Part shown: positions 56,471 through 64,000 of the stretch, in pieces
How the letters are laid out: the number at the start of each line of letters is the position of its first letter
How positions within the stretch are numbered: position 1 is the stretch's first letter
Assembly (NCBI RefSeq): GCF_000143415.4
Contig: NW_003314285.1
Location: 210,896 to 274,895 of the forward strand
Direction of reading: 5' to 3'
Source of the DNA: Selaginella moellendorffii
Taxonomy: Eukaryota > Streptophyta > Lycopodiopsida > Selaginellales > Selaginellaceae
DNA: 64,000 nt
The notes under the pieces: model-generated
Told to the model about the DNA's origin: nothing
What the model saw: the letters and a program-made list of their open reading frames with translations, nothing else
Databases searched by the model: none
Made by a program: the position numbers and the translations under genes

Positions 56471-57881
56471 TTACTCCGCTGCCGGGGCGGCTCGGGCCGT
56501 GAGCAAAGGTTGGAGCGCTTTCACCACGATGCCCATGTTTGGCCTAAAGTCCGCTTCGTATTGCACGCACAGAGCGGCAACAGCGGCCATCTATGCAAAG
56601 AAGAAAAGCGCGTGTCAAACTACTTGGGAGGAAAGAAAAAGAAGCAAACTTACCTTGGCAACTGCCTTTGCAGGGTACTCTCCTTTCAGCTTTGGATCCA
56701 CACATTGCTTGACTTTGTCTTCGCTAAGTCTGGGTGTGGCCTGCGATCGGGAGCAAAAAACGCATTTAAGTACCAGGCACCGCCACTGAGCTTGACAGCC
56801 TACTTACCCACGTTACAAGGCTCTGCTGTCCACGAGGCATTGAGTGATCCACTGGCTTTCTCCCAGTGAGGAGCTCCAACAAAACCACGCCAAAGCTATA
56901 GACATCGCTCTTTTGTGTAAGCTGACCTGTCATCGCATATCTAAAGCCAAAAAGCGTTAGACGAAGAATCGAAAGTTATAACGGCTTACTCTGGAGCGTG
57001 GTAGCCGAAAGTTCCAAGTACACGAGTCGAGTGAAGCCGTGCGGCCGTGTCCGGAGCCTGGTTGGAAAGATTGAAGTCGGCTATCTTTGCTGTGTAGTCG
57101 TCGAACAGGAGAACATTACTGGACTTGATGTCACGGTGAATTAGTGGTGGAGAGACTTTTTCATGCAAATATTCGAGCCCTTTTGCAGCCCCTACCGCGA
57201 TCTTCACACGCTGGGCCCAATCCAACACCGGACCGGGCAAAGCACCTTTAACACCTTTTCTCCCTGGTGGTACATAACCAGTAAGATTCGAACAACTTGA
57301 AAAGGCTCACAACGTACCATGGAGTATGTCATGCAAAGAGCCCATCGTTGCAAACTCATACGCCAAAACACGGAGTGGCCCGTCAACACAGTATCCAATG
57401 AGCTCAACAACGTTCTCATTTTTTAGTCTCGACACCATGGAAACCTGAAGCACCACGCGAATGGATAAAACAGTAGAACGCTTGAAAATCCCTACCTGAG
57501 CAAGGAACTCCTGATCAGGCTGTGAATTCTGGTCGAGCTTCTTTATCGCAGCTTGACCACTTCGCAACTCCGCAAGGTAAACTCGACCATAGGATCCCTC
57601 GCCGATAAGTGACTTGGGACCAAAATTCTCGGTGGCTTCTTTCAGCTCGTCAATGCCAAGCATTGGAACAGCGATCGGTTGGACTCTGGCAGCTTGTCCA
57701 GCTCTATTTGCTCCTTCATTTGCTTTAGCACCACCAGGGTTGCCTGGAAACCAAGCAAAGAACAGTTGTTTTTTTCCCACTGGAAAGGATAAAAGAACTT
57801 ACCATTTGTCACAGTGGTGAACGGAGCATCCGATGGCTTCGTGATATCATTGCCGGCGCAAGACGAGAAAACGCATCCCAT
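56471..57881 (-). CDS. PTI1: PTI1-like receptor-like cytoplasmic kinase (RLCK VIII type)
   Basis: Membrane-associated cytoplasmic kinase. PTI1 relatives act downstream of receptor kinases in defence and oxidative signalling via OXI1 and MAPKs. About seven exons. The N terminus [10 protein letters not shown] has Gly2 and Cys3, a myristoylation/palmitoylation signal. A linker ([20 protein letters not shown]) precedes the kinase: [86 protein letters not shown] (DFN instead of DFG, as in the family), [20 protein letters not shown] and [20 protein letters not shown]. The end is [13 protein letters not shown] and a TAA (56473-56471). Motifs match PTI1 clade members nearly throughout. The DFN is a clade feature and does not by itself mean inactivity. 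The first ATG is at 57881. Confidence 0.93.
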
Positions 57882-58321
57882 TGCTTCGCTACACCTCGCC
57901 CCAGATCAAAATATTTACCCTACACCTGGAAGAATCGCCAGCGCCCGGGTCAAGCCAGCACAATTCCGCTCAATTCCTCACTCCCAGCTCCAGCAGCGGC
58001 ACCATTGCCGCGCGCTCCTGACCTAAACACCGCAAACACCAGATCTCTCGCTCACTTACCTGGAGAAATCTCCCCGGGATCGCGGCCGAGCTGCCGCGAG
58101 CATCCATGCACTGGGAGGCACTGATCGAAGCCCCGTCCAGGGCGCGCCGCTGGAGACGCGCAAGAGAAAGATTCAAGAAACAACAGTGTGAATATGCTAT
58201 ATAGGCGAATATGCCACCAGACATTCCGCGTTCTAGACGCCGTCAATGTGGACCAAACGAGAGCATTAATTATTCCGTCAAGTAGCAAAACATTATATAT
58301 TCCGTCTAGTAACAAAATCTA
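57882..58321. other. Upstream region of the PTI1-like gene and 3' flank of the GDSL gene
   Basis: Leader-like GC-rich sequence to about 58120, possibly with a leader intron (splice-like sites near 58060 on the - strand), then AT-rich 3' flank. No gene seen. Confidence 0.35.
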
Positions 58322-59677
58322 CTAGCTCGAGAGCGATGGGAACAATCTATTGGCTAATAGCGAGATGAGCTTTCCTCCTGGATGGATCGCATCGAAGAAT
58401 ATGTATTTGGAGCGATCAAAGCACAGTCCAAAGTAGCTCTGGCAGCCATCGCCAATCTCCGTGGTGCCACTCCCACAACAGCCACGATCCACGGTGGTAT
58501 ATCCTGGGAAAATAAGGGAATCTATATTATATACGAAGACAATGGTTAAAACTATAGCTCACCGTATGTGGCCGGATTGCTTATGGCGTCCCGGGTGATG
58601 TTGAAAGCATCGTAGTTGTAGTAGTAGCGGAAGCCGGAGAGGCTCGCGGAGAGATTCCTGAGCATATTCTCCACGGCCACGTCGAACGCGTAGACGATAC
58701 CGTTGGTCGTCTCGTTGCACATCGATCGACACGTAGCGTTGTACGGGCCACACATGAGTGTAAGCGTGATGGGCGTGCATCCCAGCGGTCCAATTGCGGA
58801 CACGATGAATCTCCGGCATCCAATGCTGTAGATGTCCTGGAAATAATTACCAAGTATTAGTAGATTTTAATATTAATAATATTAGTATTGTTAATATTTT
58901 TAATTATTATTACCTGGATACGAGTGGAGAGTGTGTTGACGAGCAAGGTTCTAAAATCGGCATCGCTGAGGCTTGCGGTGGTGCTGTCCATGCTTTTGTA
59001 TGAAAAATCATTGGATCCAATGCTTATGAGGCAGAAGGCATTCCGAATTCGCGAAGCCGCAGCAGTGGCACCTTCCACGGCTTGTAGTCTCTGAGTGACA
59101 TTTCGAAACCACTCGACTTGGACGCTGAAGGTGTATGGAGTTTGCAATACCTTGGGGAAAAGGAGCCATATCAACAACATTCTTACAAGAATCATAAGAG
59201 TTCTTACAAGGTTGCTGGAGAGCTTATCGATGATTGCAGCTCCCCCGGATGCGAAGTTAACACCTTGAGTGAGATTCATTCCATTTGCAGATGGATGGAG
59301 AAACGGAAAAGCTCTAGCAACACCAATGTATTGCGCTGCATCGATCAACAACAACCATTACCAAATATTAGCTCACTTTCGTCAACTCTAAAGATTATAG
59401 AGGGTGTACCAATAAGATCGGGGAGGACTAATGCATTGGAGAAGCGGCCAGTGGGAGCTTGATTATCGTAATCACATCCATATGGAGTGTGATTTGCTCT
59501 TGCGATCGAGAAGTATGTGTTGAGATAGTTGTTGTTTCCTGCATCCACTGTTGAATCTCCAAAGCAGAAAACCGCTGTTGCATTTGTACTGTTTCCCAGT
59601 TGGGCCGTTGCTGCGGTGCCAAGGAGCAAGAGCAGCAATGGGATGAAGACGATCACTAAGCTTACAAACTTTGCCAT
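58322..59677 (-). CDS. Secreted GDSL esterase/lipase
   Basis: SGNH-fold hydrolase exported to the wall; plant members act on cutin, wall acyl groups or lipids, and the substrate cannot be read from sequence. About five exons. A signal peptide (AKFVSLVIVFIPLLLLLLGT) precedes block I FCFGDSTVDAGNNNYL (nucleophile Ser). Then come PYGCDY...PTGRFSNALVLPDLI, block II GVNFASGGAAI, block III ISIGSNDFSY (oxyanion Asn), IGPLGCTPI, and block V FFDAIHPGGKL with the catalytic Asp and His. The end is NRLFPSLSS at a TAG (58324-58322). The full catalytic set is present. Most introns are 50-75 bases; the one near 59340 contains an unused in-frame extension. The start at 59677 is the first ATG and directly begins the signal peptide. 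Confidence 0.92.
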
Positions 59678-61312
59678 CTTGTTCTAAAATCAAATTATGC
59701 GATGAGTAAACTTTGTTTGATCTAGATGATAGTTTTTGTGCAGCATTACTGCCCCTTTTATTTAATAAGAATCGAAATTTCTCTGCAATTTACAACTTCT
59801 CGTAATCGTATTGGATCTGGACTAGATAGAGATTCCAAACTTTTCCTACCACCTTTTTGCAGCATCAAATCCACTGACGCGCTAAACCAGCCAGTAGAGT
59901 GAAGAGATCCCAGATCTAATTCACTTTATAAGTCGGTGTTCCTGGATTGTTCCTCGAAAACTCTCAAGGCTTGGAGTCTTCCCATGATATTATATAAGTT
60001 TTAAAGTCCATATATATTATATGACAGCACTGGGGATGGCTGACGATCCCACGAACCACGAAGTCGTATTGGTCGTGAGCTCGAATCCACTCTCGAGAGC
60101 CCCTTGAAACTAGCGAGTGATATTTCGATATGATCATCCCTATCCATAGGCCGGGCACTGGCCGGCTTGGCATTCCAAATCCAACAAACAATGTCAACAC
60201 CAAACGATCTGGAGAGAGCAGCAGCAGCAGCGATTGCGATCAAGATCAAGCCTTGTAAATGTCCGACCGTGGCTGACACTTAAGTACATGCAACATGGAC
60301 GGAGAGAAATAAAATACAAAGAGAGCAAAGATCGCTGTCCGTTGGTTGAATGGTTTGTGTCTTTAGAGTAGTGTCTTGGCTTGAGAAAAATAATAGAAAA
60401 GTAAAAAATGTATAAAATCCAAAATAAAATAGAAATAAATTAGAGGCGCACATACGCACAATACAAAAGCCAGTCCAAAGTTCGAAACCGATGCCCAAAT
60501 CTCCTTACACACATAAATGGCCACTCTGGTTCCAGCTCACACCCACATATGGCCATGGCCCATACCCGTCTGACACGTGTTTGTCAGCGCCTGGTGCCAC
60601 CTGTCGGGTGTGTCCTTAGCAGAGGGTCCCCGGCAACGCCAGCATCTCCTTTTCGCATGTCCTTAAGGCATATGCCTTGGGCCCCTTTGGCATTCTCTCT
60701 TCTTTAGTAGAATATCTTGGGCCCTGACCGGTATGGGCGACGTACGGCGCAGAGGACGCCGTACAGAGAAGATTCCAAGCACATGTTTGTTGCAAGTTGG
60801 ATAATGCCACCTTTTTCTTTTGGTCTGTTTGGGTGGTAGTGTGGTCACTGGTAATGTCGTGGTGTCTAGTGGCTGTATTCCTTGTGAGTGATCACTCACT
60901 CCCACCACAAACAATATATATAGTCTATTAGACCATAATCAGTACAAAAAATAAATAAATAATAATAAGCTTGTTATTATTGTTAAAATAAATTAAAATT
61001 TATAGATATAAAGGTAACTATCCACATTAACACGTGAATCCAGCACGAAAGTGAAAGCCAACAACGAGAACAATAGTAATATTCCCAATTTAGCGACTCT
61101 GTCTGTTGTCTTCACTTGGGAGATTATATTATAAGAGTTGTTCTAGCGGATGCGCGCGAGTCATAAGTGAGTTGGATCTTGGATCAATCAGCGTCAGAGA
61201 TAAGAAAAATTCGCTGCCTTGAATGATCAATCAAAAGGGAGATGAATGGAAATGAAAAGCCCCTTTGGATTCCTGTAAAGTTGGGGATCTCTCAGCGTCG
61301 CAACAAGGAGAT
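59678..61312. other. Intergenic region upstream of the GDSL gene
   Basis: No gene supportable. The GDSL promoter is AT-rich. 60280-60480 is A-rich. 60540-60800 has CACGTG-like (gacacgtgt, 60573) and GGTGCCAC motifs. 60940-61020 is very AT-rich with AATAAATAAT. Short - strand frames lack motifs. Confidence 0.45.
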
Positions 61313-61636
61313 CTATGCTGTATTAGACCGCCAAACTTTATAGAATAGCATAAACAAGGACGTGTAATGCTGGGCGTCCACGTCCCCAAACAGGGCATTT
61401 GTCGTCCAGGCGCCACACATTGGATCGCCGGGCATTTGGATTGTAATGCCAAAACAATGCGGGGATTTCACATTATAGTACGCAAACCATGCACGAACAG
61501 TGGAAGCTATTGTGGTGGCCAGAGACAATATGAATTTCTCTAGTGCGATTACGGAGACCCTATTTTGGATTGTGTCAAAATCTCTTTGTCGCTCGAGACG
61601 CAGCAAAGACAAGTGGGGGGTGGTGCAACGCATCAT
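61313..61636 (-). CDS. Hypothetical open frame of 107 codons
   Basis: ATG at 61636 (second Met next to it) to a TAG at 61313. Composition is protein-like, with a mildly hydrophobic centre (VSVIALEKFILSLATTIAST) and aromatic residues, and no low complexity. No family is recognised, no exon continuation found, and the flanks look intergenic. It could be part of an old mobile element or chance. Confidence 0.2.
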   Translation of the reverse strand: MMRCTTPHLSLLRLERQRDFDTIQNRVSVIALEKFILSLATTIASTVRAWFAYYNVKSPHCFGITIQMPGDPMCGAWTTNALFGDVDAQHYTSLFMLFYKVWRSNTA

Positions 61637-62517
61637 ATAGGGCTTTTAGGGCTGGGCATTCCGTCCCGGAATGTGGGATGGGCGTTCCGGATTCTGGGGG
61701 TGAAAACCAGGGAAAAAGGAGGGAGCGTTACCAACCAGTAACGTTTTTAGGTACCACACTCCTGCGCCACGATAACATGAAAACATTTTTAACCCTTTTT
61801 ATAAAACTTGCGGTTTAAACGCGTGCGGCATATTCCGCACAAGCCACGCCGGAATCCTTCTTTTGCCGTATGCAAATGATGAAGCCACTGGATGGGCCAT
61901 GGCCGAGACCACATCTGTACGGTCCCGGCTCCTCTGAGAGAGCAAAGAGAGCGCTAGGTCATTCTTCCTGTGTTTGTAGCGTTCTAGCCGAGGATCCAAA
62001 GCGCCTCTTTCTCAGTTTCTCCGCCGCGCTAGCGTGTGCTTGCCAAGATCTGTGCCGGGAAGGGGGCGGTGGGGCAAATTTCGTGGCAGATCTCTGCGGA
62101 ATTCGAGCGGCGCGCCTCGGCTTTTCCATGGCGCAACAATTTCTTCGAGGAAATCCGGATCCACAGGCAAGCTGCTACTGGTCTTCCCTGCATTCTCCAT
62201 AGCGCGGTCTGCCCGAGCTCCAACCAGCGCCATCACTGTTGCATCGGGCGGAGTAAAGATTGGCGCCCGCGCGGCCGAAATATTTCTTTTTCCCTCTCTC
62301 GATTTCTTGCCTAGCGCGGCGCTCGAGGAAGCAACACAATGCATGCTAGGTCCCAGGCGGCAGCAGCAGCGCACTCCTCTTTCTCGAAGCTGGAAACATC
62401 AGGTCTTGTCGCTGCCGGGGAGCCCTTGGCAGGATTTCTCGGCCTCTAGGCACGGCAATTCCAGGTAGCTCTCGCTCTGATCTAGATTTCTGGGTTCCTG
62501 GGCCTTGTAGCGCTAGA
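61637..62517 (+). promoter_or_regulatory. Upstream region and leader of the AGC kinase gene
   Basis: No gene supportable. From 62000 on the sequence is GC-rich, as in other leaders of this window. Possible splice-like sites occur (gcaattccag|gtagctctc at 62464), so a leader intron ending just before the ATG at 62518 is possible. Confidence 0.4.
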
Positions 62518-64000
62518 ATGGGGACTCTGGACACGGCCAAGCAGCCAAACTGGGAGCACCAGGGCGACAGCAATAGCAGCACTAGCACTAGCACTAGCAG
62601 CAGCATAGACATGAGCGTCAAGACTAGTTTGAGTAGCAGCACAGTCACTGGGGGGAGCAGCAGCACCGATAACAGTGGCAAGATCAGCGATGGCACCAGC
62701 AGCGATGTCAAGTGTAGTGGTGGGAAGATCAGTGGTCGAGGAGGAGGAGGAGGAGGGGGCGCTCTCGCTGAGAGCGCCAAGAGCAGCCTTAGCCGGGGAA
62801 GCAATAGCAGCGATGTGAGCGACGAGAGTAGCTGTAGCAGCTTTAGCAGCAGCGCCAATAAGCCCCACAAGGCCAACGACAAGAGATGGGAGGCGATCCA
62901 GTCGGTGAGAATGCGGGATGGGAGCTTGGGTCTCAGCCACTTCCGGCTCTTGAAGAGGCTCGGGTGTGGAGATATCGGCAGCGTCTACTTGGCAGAGCTG
63001 CGGAGCACAAGCTGCCACTTTGCGATGAAGGTGATGGACAAAGCGTCGCTGGCGAGCCGGAAGAAGCTGCTCAGGGCCCAGACCGAGAAGGAGATCTTAC
63101 AGTCGCTAGATCATCCCTTCCTCCCCACGCTCTACACCCATTTCGAGACGGACAAGTTCTCCTGCCTGGTGATGGAGTTTTGCATGGGTGGTGATCTTCA
63201 CACACTGAGGCAGCGGCAACCGGGCAAGCATTTCACCGAGCAAGCTGCCAAGTGAGTCTTCTTCTCATCCGACTTTTTACTTCATAGTCTTCCTCTTATC
63301 GGACTTTGATTTCATACTCGTAAACTTTTTCAGGTTCTATGCGTCCGAGGTGCTCCTGTCGCTCGAGTACCTCCACATGTTGGGCGTCGTCTACAGAGAT
63401 CTCAAGCCGGAGAATGTGCTCGTGAGAGAGGACGGGCACATCATGCTGTCCGACTTCGACTTGTCACTCCGGTGTGTCGTGAGCCCGACGCTGGTGAAGT
63501 CGTCCATGGATGGAGATAAACGGGGGCCGGCCTACTGCATACAACCGGCGTGCGTGCAGCCATCGTGCATCCAACCGGCATGCGTCGTGCAACCATCGTG
63601 CTTGCTCCCGCGGTTCCTCTCCAAGGCCAAGTCGAAGAAGAGCCGGAAGCCCAGGAACGACGTCGGCAACCAGGTGTCTCCACTCCCGGAGCTGGTCGCA
63701 GAGCCAACAGGAGCAAGGTCCATGTCCTTCGTCGGGACTCACGAGTACCTGGCCCCCGAGATCATCAAGGGCGAAGGCCACGGCAGTGCCGTGGACTGGT
63801 GGACGTTCGGCATCTTCCTCTACGAGCTCCTCCACGGCAAGACGCCGTTCAAAGGCTCGGGCAACCGGGCCACGCTCTTCAACGTGGTCGGCCAGCCGCT
63901 CAAGTTCCCGGAGACGTCCCACGTCAGCTTCGCGGCGAGGGACTTGATCCGCGGGCTGCTCGTCAAGGACCCGCAGCACCGGCTGGCGTCCAAGCGCGGC
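62518..64000 (+). CDS. AGC VIII protein kinase, D6PK-type (cut by window end)
   Basis: Plant AGC kinase of the D6PK/PHOT group; D6PK members phosphorylate PIN auxin exporters at the plasma membrane. Exon 1 (62518-63252) holds a long Ser/Thr/Gly-rich N terminus and the kinase start: [58 protein letters not shown]. Exon 2 begins about 63334 with [40 protein letters not shown] and DFDLSL (DFD replaces DFG, as in AGC VIII). The clade's insertion before the activation segment carries [18 protein letters not shown] and a basic [11 protein letters not shown]. Then come [40 protein letters not shown] and [15 protein letters not shown]. The C terminus, including the expected hydrophobic FxxF motif, lies beyond 64000. 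Kinase residues seen are intact. Confidence 0.93.

Noticed and set aside
57000-57240. DFN instead of DFG in the PTI1-like kinase as a pseudokinase sign
   Set aside because: DFN is the usual form in PTI1-clade kinases; other catalytic motifs are intact.
63510-63640. Cys-Gln-Pro repeat insert in the AGC kinase as a novel element
   Set aside because: A CxQPxC-type insertion before the activation segment is a known feature of D6PK-clade kinases.
1-64000. CRISPR arrays, rRNA, tRNA and intact transposons
   Set aside because: No regularly spaced repeats, no rRNA core, no convincing tRNA A/B boxes in cloverleaf context and no transposase or reverse-transcriptase motifs were seen by eye; a tRNAscan or repeat-library run could still find degenerate copies.

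Overview
The window reads as nuclear DNA of a vascular seedless plant, most likely a lycophyte such as Selaginella. I infer this from dense, intron-rich plant gene families with very short introns (mostly 45-80 bp, GT-AG), gene spacings often under 600 bp, and a set of land-plant families: ARABIDILLO, GRF, ATX-type Trithorax, PTI1-like kinase, PLS-type PPR, BASS2 and D6PK-type AGC kinase. Species identity is inference; no alignment was run. Gene models were built by hand from reading frame, splice sites and remembered family motifs. Where exon lengths were summed, the total was divisible by three.

Layout. 0.3-18 kb, all on the + strand: a VAP27-type ER contact-site protein; a decayed copy of part of the next gene; a REN1-like PH-RhoGAP; DDRGK1/UFBP1 of the UFM1 pathway; a large CTFxP-repeat protein of the kind seen in ciliated lineages; a histidine-phosphatase (PGM-like) protein; a PDF1-like glycine-rich secreted protein; and a kinase-fold protein lacking both catalytic Asp residues, fused to KEG/HERC2-like repeats. 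18-21.5 kb: a strongly AT-rich block, an exon-like remnant and a frameshifted small secreted-protein gene. 21.5-26.4 kb, - strand: ARABIDILLO and a single-exon Ser/Thr kinase. 26.8-30.5 kb, + strand: plastid Na+/pyruvate carrier BASS2 and inositol-tetrakisphosphate kinase. 31.3-34.4 kb, - strand: a growth-regulating factor with QLQ, WRC, TQL, FFD and GGPL motifs, followed by about 9.5 kb with no supportable gene but many simple repeats. 43.9-46 kb, + strand: a 2-oxoglutarate dioxygenase and an unrecognised Cys-rich secreted protein. 46.2-50.9 kb, - strand: an ATX1/2-like H3K4 methyltransferase, divergent from MED6 (51.4-52.3 kb, +). 52.4-59.7 kb, - strand: a CRLK-like receptor kinase whose stop codon lies 11 bp from that of MED6, a PPR protein, a PTI1-like cytoplasmic kinase and a GDSL lipase. 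62.5 kb to the end, + strand: a D6PK-type AGC kinase cut by the window edge.

The genes do not form one pathway. Themes are signalling and polarity (RhoGAP, D6PK-like, ITPK, receptor kinases) and chromatin and transcription (ATX, MED6, GRF). I found no CRISPR array, rRNA, tRNA or intact transposon. The observations most worth follow-up are the decayed RhoGAP copy, the putative ciliary CTFxP protein, the Cys-rich secreted protein, the apparent loss of the miR396 site in the GRF, and the pseudokinase fusion.
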